From Alnus glutinosa (taxonomy: Eukaryota > Streptophyta > Magnoliopsida > Fagales > Betulaceae): DNA of 64,000 nucleotides. How positions within the stretch are numbered: position 1 is the first letter of the stretch; the number at the start of each line of letters is the position of its first letter. The stretch lies in assembly GCF_958979055.1 (NCBI RefSeq), contig NC_084890.1, forward strand, positions 27,356,616 to 27,420,615, given 5' to 3'. A program made the position numbers and the translations under genes. The notes under the pieces are model-generated. The model was not told where the DNA came from. It made no database searches and worked only from the letters and a program-made list of their open reading frames with translations. Of the stretch, positions 12,350 to 24,357 are shown in pieces.

Positions 12350-12375
12350 GACAACCGTTTTTCTCTCTTATTTAA
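12350..12375. other. Tandem duplication joint
   Basis: Left of here the sequence matches unit B intron 3 up to CAGAAAGACAACC (about 29385). Right of here it matches the left border of unit A from TCAACTCAAAATATG (about 1129). The switch falls within about 15 bases near AACCGTTTTTCTCTCTTATT. No long repeat is seen at the joint, so end-joining or very short homology is more likely than unequal crossing-over between repeats. Confidence 0.8.
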
Positions 12376-13156
12376 CTCCAAATATGTTGTATCTTGAAAT
12401 TTGTTACCTAGAAAAAGAAACCTAATTATAAATGAGTACTCAATGGCTAATTTGGGGGCGGCCGAACCACCAAAAGTATATGGTTCAGCCACTCCAACAA
12501 CCCTTCTTCTTCTTTTAATTTATTGTCACAATTTGGGCTGATTATTTTAAATGCACGATCCAAGTAAAATGTATTGCACCCAGTACAATACCTTAGGCCT
12601 TACACTGAATCTCAATTCGACTAGGAGCAAGAGTTGTGCTTATAAGGGCTATAGTCTCCGCATCTCCTTAGTAATTGCTTGAAGTTATGATTTTGTATGT
12701 TCTACTTATGTATAATACATTAGTTTATATGATCTATGTTGAAAGAGTAGTGCTAGGAGTGATTTGAATTCAATTACAAAGGCCTTTACAAACTAATATG
12801 ACAGTCCATACTTAGTTAAATAATTATTCAAAAAAATTAGTTTATCAATTTAATTTGTTAGTGGCTGACTTGTCAACCATACACTCTTAATTATTTCGCC
12901 AATTATGAACTACCAAATCAGTTTGTAAATAATTTTGTAGTTAAAATTGTAGTACGTACCCAAGTATTTTCCATGTCGTTGAATTTTCTTGGATTATGCT
13001 TTTTACAACAATTTTATTCAAACTGATATGACTTTTCATAATTGGTGAAATAGTTAAGAGTGAACTGATGATGAGTCAACCACTAATTAATTAAATTAAC
13101 AAACTAGATTTTTTGCTTAATTATTTCACAAAGAGTAATGCTAGATACTATATTTT

Positions 13157-13368
13157 CAGAGATATGATCTTTTGCCATCCCAAGAAACAACTTTTGACCA
13201 CCTTGCTCATGTGGCAAGGCAGTCCCCTAACTAGCTTTAGGGTTTTTTTTTTTTTTTTTTTTTCTATATATATATATATATATATTTTTTTTTTAAAAAA
13301 AAAAAGTAAAAGTAAAAGTTACTGCGTGGTCAAGAATTGTGTCTTTGGATGACAATATATCATATCTC
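13157..13368. mobile_element. MITE with about 45-bp inverted ends, unit B only
   Basis: Left end GAGATATGATCTTTTGCCAT; the right end, as complement, GAGATATGATATATTGTCAT, with similarity continuing to CTTGACCAC. Flanks ATATTTTC and ATATTTTT look like a target duplication of about 8 bases. Unit A lacks the element at about 2320 (ACTATGTTTTTATTC). The interior is poly-T, TA repeats and poly-A. Confidence 0.7.
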
Positions 13369-13974
13369 ATATTTTTATTTTACAATTGTCCAACAATATT
13401 GACGTGGCACTCCTATTCAACCATTAGATCTCTCTTTTTCTTTTTCTCTCCATTTTTTTTTTTTAACAATAATCAATTCAATGGTTAGTTGGGAGCGACA
13501 TGTCAATCTTGTTAGATAGAATTATAGTATCTAACACTTCTCTTTCACAAGTTATAAACTACCACATCAATTTATTAAAAAAAAATTATAGTATCCTTAC
13601 CACTCTTAAATTTTTACCCAGAAAATTAAGAGACACCTCCTACTTTCCAATTGGGCCCGGTATCACATGCTTCTGCTAGCACCATTCAAGTGATCCATTA
13701 CTGATAAAGTTACTAGCAAATTAGGCCCGGCCACCATTTCTTGTACAAGTATTACTTAAATTAACAAAGAGTTTTCCTCAATGCATTATAGTTATGAGTG
13801 ACTCGAAATTGAAAAGAAAAAAAAAGAAATAGAAATTATGATCAAATAGTTAAACAAAGAAATGCATATAATTCTTGTTAAAACTGTATGAAATATCTGG
13901 AATGCTTTCATCGCTGCCATGCACCAACATTGCTACCAGTCTTCGGACTTTGCGCGGATGGAAAATGAGGTGAG

Positions 13975-16900
13975 TTAATCGCGAAGGCCTCGTGGGTCAG
14001 GGATTCCTTCTCCTTCAACAGCACTTATGAATTCTTTCCAGTATGTCTTTGCAGACTTCTTATCTAACATAGTGTATATAATAGCCTGCACAAGTAGGAA
14101 TATAAGAAGAACACATTGCGAATTTAATCAAAAACAGCACAATCGAAACTTAATAGTAGAAAGAGGCTCGGAAACAAAACTATCGAGGTATTTGTCAAGA
14201 GCACCCTCTGGTCCCACTCTTGTCTGATTTGGAACTTAAATCCTATGATTTCTTTTTTCTACACAACACCGGGGAAGTGGGGAAAGTTCTTTGCAAGAGA
14301 TTTAATATTGAAGTATTCACTCTCAAGCTACAAAGTGGGTCTTTGCGACTCCTTTTCATTTTTGTTTTTTATTCTTAAATTAGTATTCTTGAAGATTATG
14401 TAATGTGCATACCTTGTAAAGAGGAACTCGAGCATCTGAAATGGCATCTCGCTGATAGAGGCAGTTGCATTTCAAGGCATCTTCATATCTTCCCTGTATA
14501 ATTAAGCTCAACATTCCAATATCAACAGTGAGTGATTAAAGATAATTAGAAGAATGCTTAATTAGCGATGTCCAATCTGGTTTACTCGAGCAATGGATCT
14601 TATTTTCTCTCAATTTTTCATTCTTTTTGGACCATAACCTAGGATTTGAAACCATGCACCTTGTTTCTTTTTATTGGAACAGAGCACAAGGAATTAAACA
14701 TCGATCTTAACAACCAAGAGAAGATCATGATGAGAATGAAGCAGCATGCAGCATGATGATAAACACAAATATGCAAGACGTGATAGACTCATGTGATGCT
14801 GATATGTACTTTTGATGATATAAGGTTGTAATTAAATATCATAAATACTACCTTGTTTTGGACAAAACAATGTCATTATGAGGACTTCAAAGGCAGTACT
14901 GTTCAAAGAAATTACAATACTAAACGTGAATGCTCTGGCTCGATCATATACACTTCCTACAACTTAAGAATTCGAAACTCATAAAGGTCCATCAAGAAGT
15001 TGACTAATATATACATAAGAACACTCACAAGTATTTGCTGGCGTTTCTAATTTTTAGATACGTAGATCAAGCATGTTAAATTATTAGTTGTCTCAAAAGC
15101 TGAAGATTTCAAATTTAATATTTTAATTATTAAAGTAGATAAATCATAAGTGATTTCTATCAGGTTTTATGGTTATCTAAGTGTTAGTGTCATCCCAAGT
15201 TTGTATTGATCAAGAGTCTTACTTAGAGTTTATGTTTGATTATAGTACTATACTATGACAGTATGTAAAGTCTATCTTGTTTGTATATCCTATCAGCTAT
15301 CATGGCTATAGAGTTTCATTAGGATAGTGTCTTAGTGTTCTATTAGGTTTCTGTCACATTGACAGCAACAGTTGTAGGGTTATTCTCCTATGAGGACTAT
15401 GTTTGTATTTCCTATATATATATCAATATAAACCACGTTCAGTGGTAAGCAAGGAAGAAGATTTTTACATGAAAAATGTTAGATTTACAACACCAATACA
15501 ACAACTGTACAACAATCTCTCACATAAGGGTGGGTCCCACATACTGGGGCTTACCCTCATGTGAGGGGTTGTTGTACAGTTGTTGTATTGATGTTGTACA
15601 AGAATCAAATCCCTTTTTACATAGAGAATATCAAGTTCTATTATGGTATCAGAGCTATTATATTAACTAAAGTCTTATAGCTTTTTATCTCTCCTGGTTT
15701 TTGTTTTTAGTTGTTCTCTTTTCTTTTTTTTTTCTTGCTTTGATGTCGTTATCCTCTGAATCTTCTACGACCTCATACCCTACAGATTCGACCCCTAAGA
15801 AGCCTACTCCTACTCTACTCACGGTTCCTAACATGAATCTGTCACTGCACGTTAAGCTCAACAAACGCAATTTCATTTCCTAGAAAACTCAGGTTGATGC
15901 ATACCTTTGTGGTCAGGATGCCATGGTATTGTTGATGGCACCTCTGTTTCCCCACTGCATACTCTTCCGAATCCCATCACTGATGATGGTGCTCCAATTT
16001 CAATTTTGAATCCCGACTACATCACTTGGTACCAGCAGGATCAACTCATTCTGAGTGTGCTGATTTCCACACTTTCAGAACCTCTAGTCTCCCACGCAGT
16101 TGGGTGTGCTACGTCTCGTGCTTTGTGGCCATCCTTGGAGAAAATGTACTATTAGCCTATGAACTACGGTTGGAACAGCATCTTCCTATTGTAGAAATCA
16201 TTCAGCCCTCTGCAAACTTTTCCTCTCGATCTCAGGAAGGCCTTGGTCGAGGTTTTCGTGGTCGTGGAAAAAATTATCGAGGTGGAAATCGAGGGACGTG
16301 GGCAACCTTCAAATGGACATGTTTGTCTCTCTTACTTCAACAACAACACATCCTTTCAACCTCGACACACTTGTCAGGTATGTGGTAAACAAGGTCACAC
16401 AGCCCTACGATGCTATCACCGTTTTGATCAAGGCTATCAGGGTGAGTCTTCCACCAATCCTCAAGCATTTTACTCCTCACCAACTTTGGTCACCGATGAC
16501 AATTGGTATCTCGATACTGGAGCTACTCACCACCTCACCAATGAGATGAATAATCTCAACATGTCTTCCGAAGAGTATACTGGAGGAGATCAGATTCGTG
16601 TTGGCAATGGTTCAAGTCTGTCTATAACTCACACAGGATCAGCCACTCTCTTTGTTTTCTGTACACAATTCTTATTACAAAATCTTCTTCTTGTTCCTGA
16701 TATCTGCAAAAATTTATTGTCTGTAAGTTAATTTACACATAATAATAACGTTTTCTTTGAATTTCATGCCACTCATTCTCTAATTAAGAATTGCCACACA
16801 CGGAGTCTTCTGCATCAAGGTCCTCTTAAGGACGGTCTCTATCAACTCCAACATCCAAGCCTTTTTTTCTTCTTCAATTAAGGACGCTCTTGTTGGTGTG

Positions 16901-19900
16901 CAAACCTCTACGGACAATTGGCACGGGCGCTTGGTTCATCCAGCCCTTCGTATCGTCCAGCATGTTCTCTCTACTTTTCGTCTTCCAATTTCAGTAAATA
17001 AAGCTACTACTCCTTGCTCGACATGTCAGCTTGCTAATGGACACCAACAACCCTTTTATGTTTCCAATTCAGAAATTTGTACTGCTTTAGAGTTAGTTTA
17101 TTCAAATGTTTGGGGTCCTTTCCCAGTACTTTCAATCAATGGAAATAGATACTATGTTTCATTTATTGATGCTTTTAGCAAATTTACTTGGTTGTTTCCA
17201 ATCTCCCACAAATCTGAAGTTTTGAATGTCACTACAAAAAAAAAGGCATTTATGGACGGTTTTATTCTAGACGGTTTTAAAAACCGTCTAGAAAAAAAAA
17301 ATTTGCAGACGGTTTTTTTAAAACTGTCTGTAAAAAATTTATTATGGACGGTTTGATTAAACCGTCCATAAAATTCCAGACGGTTTTGGATGAAACCGTT
17401 TAGAAATTTATAGACGGTTTCATCCAAACCGTTTATAAATATTATTTTTAGAGATAACATTTCAATTCCAAACGGTTTCAAATGAAACCGTCTAGAAATT
17501 TTTTTCCTCACCCATGTCATCGATCCGCATGATGCTCCCAAACTTCACCACATCCGTTTAATTTTGTTACCAGCCAAAATCACAACCATCCACTTCATTT
17601 GACAACCAAAACAAAATTGTACATAGAAATTATAAACCCAGCTGCCCTGAAACTTCACAACTGGCCATCATCGATGCTCACGGATCTGCAGTAACATTTC
17701 AGGGTGAGAGTGAGATCGACCTGATTGGGAGTTGAGGGAGAGATCGATGGTGACGGCTCTGTCCCTCGATCCGGATCCACCGGCTACACGGCCCGCGGTC
17801 CACGCCGCAGTTCCCTAGCCCACTCTTCCCGGCCGTTCGCCGCAGTTCCCTAGCCCACTCTTCCCTGCCGTCCGCCGCATCTCCACCCTCCCCAACTCCC
17901 ACCCCTCCAAGGTCGTTCGACCTCTGCGTCTTCTTCATCCACGGCGACGGCCCCTCCTGGCCCTACCCCAACAACGCCAACGACTGGATCTACCCTCCCT
18001 TCCTCGGCACGTATCCCACCAGAGGCAGATCGAGCGGTCCCGCTCAAACCCTAGCAAGCTCAAGGCATCGGCCGGATTCGTTGTTTTGAGTCTTTTGACG
18101 CCTTGTTTACTTTTTCATTACATAATTAATTAATTAATTCTATTAATATAAAGAAAACGGGAACTGAAAGCAGGAAAAAAAAAAAAAAAAAAAAAAAGGA
18201 GCAAATCTGGACGGTTTGGGACAAAACCGTCTAGAAAATTCTGGACGGTTTTGTCCCAAACCGTCCATAATTCGTTATGGATGGTTTTGTGAAACCGTCT
18301 AGAATTCCGGACGGTTTTGTCCAAACTGTCCAGAAATTCATTTAGCGACACTATATCCTAGACGGTTTTAAACCGTCCATAAAAAACCGTCTGGAATTGA
18401 TTCCAGACAGTTTTTTTGCATTTCTGGACGGTTTTAAACCGTCCAGAATTTGCTTTTTTTTTTTTTGCAGTGTGTCTTTCTTAAGTTTCAGATTATGGTA
18501 GAACGTTTGTTCAATACTAAAATCAAAAATGTCCAAACCGATTGGGGGGTGAATACCGTCCTCTCAACAAATTTTTCCAATGAATTGGCATTATTCACCG
18601 TTTATCTTGTACTCACACTCATCAGCAACAAGGCTGTGTCGAGAGAAAACATCGTCACATTATTGACACAACTCTCGCTCTCCTTGCTACAAGTGGTGTT
18701 CCTAAGTATTTTTGGGATGAGACATGTCAAACATCTTGCTACCTTATAAATCGTCTACCCACTCCAAGTTTGAAACATATTTCTCCATTTCAGAAACTCT
18801 TTGGTAAGCCACCTGACTACTCCTTAAAAAAATTTAGGTGTCAGTGCTTCCCAAAACTACAGCTATATAATACAAATAAGTTTGAATTTCGCTCAAAAGC
18901 CTGTGTCTTCATGGGTTACATCTCTCATCACAAGGAGTATAGGTGTTTTCATCTTGAAACTAAGAAATTTTTTGTGTCACATGATGTTGTCTTCCACGAG
19001 TTAGTTTTTCATTTCGCCATCTCAACCTCTAGTGACACGACTCAATCGGCCAGTCCATTCACTCAGACTGAGCCTTCTTTAGTCGCCACAACAACACCTA
19101 TCTCTGTGTCTTTCCAGCCTCGTGTCCATGTCTCCCCTAGAACCCATGGCTCCTCCCTTCCCACTTTACCTACGGCTGATCCTATTGTGCATTTAGACCC
19201 TCTTGTTTCTCCATTAATTGACACAATTGCAGGCTCCTCTACATCTACTTCTGGGTCATATGTAGGTCAAGACCACTCTCTTGATTCAACACATCCAAGG
19301 ACCCATCCCATGGTTACTCAAGCACAGAACAATATTGTCAAGCCACATCAACTACATGATGGGATGGTTCGATATCCCATTGCCCGGGCTTTACTCACAA
19401 TACAAAATGGTGCTTTGGCCGAACCCACGTGTTTCTCCAATGCTATCAACATTTCAAAATGGAGGACTACAATGCAAACGAAATTCAACGCTCTCCTCCA
19501 AAATAAAATGTGGTCTCTTGTTTCTCATACTACTACCAAGAATGTCGTCGGATGTAAATGGTCTTCAAATTGAAACGAAAAGCGGACGACACTATCGAGC
19601 GACACAAAGCAGGCCTAGTTGCCAAGGGATACCACCAACAAGCTGGTCTTGATTTTAGAGAAACATTCAGTCCCGTTGTGAAGCCTACAACTATCAGAAT
19701 AGTTATGTCCATAGCTTACTCTGCAAGATGAGTTATGAAGCAAATTGATATTCAAGATGCTTTTCTTCATGGGTTTCTATTTGAAGAATGTATGCATCAG
19801 CCTCCTGGTTTAATACATCCTTCTCTGCTGCACTACATTTGCAAACTACATAAAGCCATTTATGGGTTAAAGCAAGCCCCAAGAGCGTGGTTCTCCCTGC

Positions 19901-22900
19901 TAAGCACCAAGTTAATTGACCTTGGTTTTATTGGATCAAAGGCTGATACATCCTTGTTTACTCTTCACTCTCCTTCGGCTACTATTTTTATTTTAATATA
20001 TGTCGATGACATTATAAATACAGCCTCTATTCCTTCTGCTATTGATGCACTTCTTCAACAACTTAAGCTAGAATTTGTTGTGAAGGAACTTGGAGATCTT
20101 AGCTATTTTCTTGGTGTCGAAGTTCTCCACCTGAAATCTGGACTACTCCTTTCCTAGCGTCGTTATATTCTGGATATGCTAAAATGGACCAATATGTTGG
20201 AGGCCAAACCTATTTCTTGTCCTATGTCCACCTCTCACACACTTTCGGCATTTGTTGGTGATCCGATGGATGATCCAACACTGTTTCATAGCACAGTGGG
20301 CTCTCCTCAGTATCTCTCTCTCACACGTCCAAATTTAGCATTTGCAGTCAACCAGGTCTGCCAATTTATGCATCATCCAACAAAGGTCCATTGGCAAGCA
20401 GTTAAATGAATTCTAAGGTATCTCAAGCATACTGTAACGCATGGCCGGTCTACTTCTCACACGAACGAATTTCTCTCAACTTGAGGCCTTTCCTAATGCT
20501 GATTGGGCGGAATGTCCGGATGATCACAAATCCACCGGTGCTTACTGCGTTTTTCTTGGGTCAACATCTCAAACATCGAGGGCACCATCGCATCCGTAAA
20601 TTCATTATCAAATCTTGTCCCTTGGAGCTCAAGAAAACAACCTACTGTCTCTAGATCCAGTACTGAAGCGGAATACAAGTCTGTTGCAAACACTGCTGCT
20701 GAGCGCACTTATGGATTCAGGCTCTTCTTCATGACCTTGGTATTCATCTTCATTCTCCACCGAAGCTGTGGTGTGATGATATAGGGGCTATGTATCTCTC
20801 GGTAAACCCAATTTTCATGCAAGAGCGAAGAACGTGGAAATTGATTTCCATTTTGTTCATGATCGTGTAGCAGATAACTCTTTTCAGGTTCTCTTCATTC
20901 CCAATAAAGATCAACTTGCTGATGTGTTGACCAAACCGGTTGTCTCCACCAAATCTCAACATTTTTGTTACAAGCTCCACGTGCGCTCTCCCCCGTTGAT
21001 CTTGTAAGAGGATGTTAAAGCAGATAAATCCTAAGTGATGTCTATCACGTTTTATGGTTATCTAAGTGTTAGTGTCATCACAAGTTTGTATTGATCAAGA
21101 GTCTTACTTAGAGTTTATGTTTGATTATAGTTCTATACCATGACAGTATATAAAGTCTATCTCGTTTGTATATCCTATTAGCTATCATGGCTATAGAGTT
21201 TCATTAGGATAGTGTCTTAGTGTTCTATTAGGTTGCTATCACATTGACAGCAACGATTGTAGAGTTATTCTCCTATGAGGACTATGTTTGTATTTCCTAT
21301 ATATATCAATATAAACCACATTATGTGGTAAGCAAGGAAGAAGGTTTTTACACAGAGAATATCAAGTTCTATTATTAACACTCTTCACACATGTAGAACC
21401 AAAAACCAAACAACACGTGGATTATTTTAATTGAAACGTGAATAAACAATAGAGTCAAAGTGGGGAAGTATTAGGTCATACCAGGCAGATGAAAACTTCA
21501 ACAAGTGCCATCTCCACATAAAACTCAGGCTCCGAATCCCTGTTGCAATCCTTATACGCCTTTTCCAATAGCTTCACTGCTTCATCACCCTTTCCATGTT
21601 TCATTAGCCTCATTGCATCCTCCTATATAGTTATGAAAAAAAATAATAATAATAATAATAGTAAAGAAGAGAGACAGAAAGAAAAGTTGTGCACCATTTG
21701 ATAAATATGGTAATTTCAACTCTAGCTCAATTGGTATCAAGACTAGTTGAAAATGTCACATAATTAACCACCAGGCAACGAGTTAAAGTTAAAATGAGCA
21801 CTATTAAAGATAGGCCTTAATGTGCATTAATTAAATTACCAAGTAATCTTACTCAAGTTTTGTTTTTGTTTGGTTCAAACTTAATTAGCAAAGTTTGTTG
21901 ATTATGTTGATATGATATTGTATATATAAGTTATCATTGATTTCTTTAGAATTGAGACATAAGGTGACAAATGTAAGTGGAGCTTTTTTACTATTTAAAT
22001 ATTAATTAAATAATTTTATTTATATATTTTTTTGTTTAAAAATTGTTCTTCTCACTTTTTGCTCATATATTTTTTTTCCCAAATAACATGTAGAATTTAT
22101 CTCTATTGCGAGAGATTAATTTAGTTTCAGCGGATAACTTATTTTGTGTTGAACTACGTATAATTCTTTTTATGTGGAATTTAATTTGCACAAAATGAAA
22201 TTTACATTATTTTAAACATTATTTTAATGAATAAACTTATTCAACAAGTCAGTTTTACGTTCACACAAAATTAAATTTATGAGTTTTGTTACTACTCTAG
22301 GGGTGCCATTCTATTTTTCTCATTCTTTCTCTCTAAAGTCTCAATATCTTGAATTCAATTCTTTGTAATTATTTATTTTTATCATAATTAGGCTTTATTA
22401 AGAAGCATTGAACCCTCTTTATCGTATTTGAAGCCTTTTTTTTTTTTTTAATATAAAAGAAAAGAAAAAATTACAATTTAGCCTCTCAAATTACCAGTCA
22501 TTCTACAGATAGCCCAATCTACCAACGCTTGGACTCTGGCATCCCAAACTACCAAAAAGTTTCAAAAATGCCCAATTTGACGAAAAATGCCTATAATACC
22601 CCTGCCACGTGTCATTTTTCAATTAAAAAATAATAAAAATTGAATTTAAAAACTTAATACTTAAAAAACTTAAAAACTAAACAAAACAAAAAAATTATTT
22701 TTTATTTAAAAAAAAAAAAAAATTAGTGTTTATAGGTCGTTGGATTGATAAGGTTATAAATCAGTATGAATTTTTCGGTTAGTAAATCCAAAAAAAGTAA
22801 TGCCTTATGCTTATGATATAATTTTTTTCATAATCTAGTGTATATATCAAATATAATATGTAGTTTTTTTCTACTATTTTAGATATATAAAATCATAACT

Positions 22901-24357
22901 CTTTTAGTCTATTTTATAAAAACCTTGATTAAATCGAATGAAAACGTAATTTGAATCGCAAATTTTGGATAAAGATTTTATTAAAATTAGTCGATAGATT
23001 CAGTATGTAATATTTATTAAATAAAATTTGTTTTAGAGGGTGATTTGTTGACTCGCTGATATGACAAAAATTCTGTTAATAATTTTTTTTTTAAAAAAAA
23101 AAAAAATACAACTTACAAAAAGAGTGATCTTTTAAAAAGATTAAATCTAATTTTTTTAAAAAAAAATGAGTTCATACTTTTATTTTGAGAAAAGATAAAA
23201 ATAAAATAAAATTAAAATTAAAATAAAATTTTAATCAACTAAGATTGTTCTTTTTTTTTTCAAAATTTATTTTTTTAATTAAAAAATGACACGTGGCAGG
23301 GGTATTATAGGCATTTTTCGTCAAATTTAGCCTTTTTGAAACCTTTTGGTAGTTTGGGAGGCTATAGTCCAAGCATTGGCAGTTCAAGGTACTATCCGTA
23401 AAACGGCCGGTAGTTTAGAAGGCTAAATTGTAATTTTTCCAAAAAAAAAGAAACTTAGATTAATTATCTATTTGAGGCCTTATTCCACTGTGGCCGCGCG
23501 TAGCCAATCAACCTGCCCCCCAATAGGAGGTTAACTTTTCATATAGCAGCTAAAGCTACAAGATGCTACTTGTAAATGCTTCAACATTGAGGGAAGTCTA
23601 ATATTGTTGCCTATAATTCAAGCTTGAGCTTGCCTTCTATATAAACTCCATTAATAGACATACTCAAACAACCTAGAAATAAAGCTATGCATACTATTAT
23701 CAGGATAGATATATAGAAACAGCTGCAGTACTGAGCAGAGAAATATACCTTAAGGGTTTCAACGTCTGCGAATGAAAGCCTTTTACTCTTCCACGACGTC
23801 AAGACAGATTTCATAGATATTCTATGCTTTCCCTGACTTGAAGAGAGGTAGACACTCATATCCAACAACGATTTCAGCGCGACCCTCCCACCCTTCGGGT
23901 AAATATGTATCATAGATGGAGATTTCTGATTCTTCACAATATCTGCAATGGCTATTGGACTCATCATCGTACAACCGCAGCTGATGATACCAAGAACACA
24001 AGCCAATGCCAGTGATGCCCCTACGCTCCCTCTCACAATTTTCTTCCCATCATCCCTATTGTTGGGACAGTTTCCGGATGGGTGACATACGCTTTTTGAT
24101 GGTGTTTTCTCCGATTGTGGGGTTATTTCCCAACACCCATCATTGGTCGAAGGTTTTGGGAACCCATTAATGGCACAAACAAGACTGGAGCCATGCTGAG
24201 GCGGGCGGTAGATTGAATTGTTAGTGTTTGTAAGTGGAAGAGATGAAAGGGTCAAGCTTTTATGAGGCTTGGTTAGCCTTGTAGGCTTGACAGGGGAAGG
24301 GATACGTAGGGGGAGAGTGGGCAGAGGCCCGTAGCGGAGGCAAAGTGAAGATTCCAT
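13975..24357 (-). CDS. Membrane-anchored TPR-like protein, probably plastid, unit B copy
   Basis: Four exons: 24357-23749, 21622-21482, 14493-14413 and 14085-13975 (stop TAA). Splice sites are GT-AG, all phase 0, giving 313 residues. The order is as in the unit A copy: transit-like N terminus, hydrophobic segment ([14 protein letters not shown] at about 112-125), TPR-like hairpins ([26 protein letters not shown]), [11 protein letters not shown], and a last exon with [17 protein letters not shown]. Residues 1-78 differ from copy A at only three sites, but exons 2-4 differ at about a quarter of residues. Intron 2 is about 7 kb because a Copia element with its own passengers sits in it. The reading frame is whole and all splice sites are kept, so the gene may still be expressed. 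Function unknown. Confidence 0.82.
15128..15643 (+). repeat. 5' LTR of the Copia element, with an inserted MITE
   Basis: Matches the 3' LTR along its whole length (GTTTTATGGTTATCTAAGTG, ATCAATATAAACCAC and the tail ATATCAAGTTCTATTA), apart from a 143-base element at 15471-15613. Without that element the length is about 366 bases. It ends directly before the primer-binding site. Confidence 0.9.
15471..15613. mobile_element. Small foldback MITE inside the 5' LTR
   Basis: The arms pair closely: CAATACAACAACTGTACAAC at left, its complement near 15580 at right. The flanking direct repeat TTTTTACAT (15462-15470 and 15614-15622) is 9 bases, as in Mutator-type elements. The 3' LTR has the uninterrupted site, so insertion came after the Copia element had landed. 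The centre reads CACATAAGGGTGGGTCCC. Confidence 0.88.
17230..18472. mobile_element. Non-autonomous CACTA transposon inside the Copia element
   Basis: 1243 bases with ends CACTACAAAAAAAAAGGC and complement CACTGCAAAAAAAAAAA, flanked by the 3-base repeat TGT (17227-17229, 18473-18475): the signature of CACTA/En-Spm. Next to both ends lie many direct and inverted copies of GGACGGTTTNAAACCGTCC-like words, the subterminal repeats that bind the transposase in this superfamily. No transposase is encoded. The middle (about 17700-18070) is GC-rich and unlike the ends, see the captured segment. It splits the integrase region of the retrotransposon and is therefore younger than it. Confidence 0.93.
17745..18070 (+). 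pseudogene. GC-rich segment in the CACTA element, possible captured gene piece
   Basis: This stretch is rich in C, G and CpG while everything around it is AT-rich. One plus-strand frame reads [20 protein letters not shown] then [14 protein letters not shown], which looks like a real globular protein sequence (aromatic- and Pro-rich, little low complexity). A block of about 38 bases, CGCAGTTCCCTAGCCCACTC onward, is repeated in tandem at about 17805 and 17843. No family was recognised. CACTA elements are known to pick up host gene pieces; a captured exon is the likeliest reading, but a CpG-rich non-coding core cannot be excluded. Confidence 0.4.
21013..21374 (+). repeat. 3' LTR of the Copia element
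   Basis: 362 bases, starting TGTTAAAGCAGATAAATC after a short purine-rich tract and ending TATCAAGTTCTATTA. The host intron sequence resumes directly (TTAACACTCTTCACAC), matching the uninterrupted intron of unit A at about 5460. Confidence 0.9.
22464..23440. mobile_element. Inverted-repeat element, about 1 kb, in intron 1 of the unit B gene
   Basis: Left end GAAAAAATTACAATTTAGCC; complement of the right end GGAAAAATTACAATTTAGCC; both continue with a related ACTACC-containing arm. Further in, GGGGTATTATAGGCATTTTT appears on one arm and its complement on the other. Unit A lacks it at about 6420. No reading frame of note. Assignment to the Mutator-like group rests on likeness to the other GGAAAA-type elements here. 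Confidence 0.7.

Larger units (their letters stand above)
1129..12357. repeat. Tandem duplication unit A
   Basis: This segment is homologous, in the same order and orientation, to 12368-29385. Matching landmarks seen by eye include the stretch after TTGTTACCTAGAAAAAGAAA (1560 and 12400), all four exons of the minus-strand TPR-like gene, and exons 1 to 3 of the plus-strand gene. Substitution differences in non-coding parts are roughly 3-10 percent. The unit ends inside intron 3 of its plus-strand gene, where it abuts the start of unit B, so it lacks that gene's last exon. Confidence 0.9.
15128..21374 (+). mobile_element. Copia-type LTR retrotransposon fossil in a gene intron
   Basis: Ty1/copia element in plus orientation, opposite to the host gene. 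Parts: 5' LTR; primer-binding site TGGTATCAGAGC at 15644; gag-like region about 15.7-16.5 kb with a CCHC zinc knuckle near 16375; protease ([10 protein letters not shown]) near 16505; integrase from about 16.9 kb, split by a CACTA element and continuing after 18.48 kb; reverse transcriptase about 19.5-20.4 kb (ILIYVDD); RNase H about 20.5-21.0 kb; 3' LTR. The domain order PR-INT-RT-RH is that of Copia, and the knuckle and integrase style suggest the Ale/Retrofit group (inference). Flanks TTAAT and TTAAC suggest a 5-base target duplication. It is broken: a large insertion plus several further frame breaks. The LTRs differ at about 20 of 360 sites by eye, so it is some millions of years old. Confidence 0.93.

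Noticed and set aside
15644-15655. Possible tRNA-related gene
   Set aside because: TGGTATCAGAGC is the primer-binding site of the Copia element, complementary to initiator tRNA-Met, not a tRNA gene.
17152-17541. Minus-strand frame with repeated Phe/Leu/Asn over the left CACTA end
   Set aside because: It is a translation of subterminal GACGGTTT repeats.
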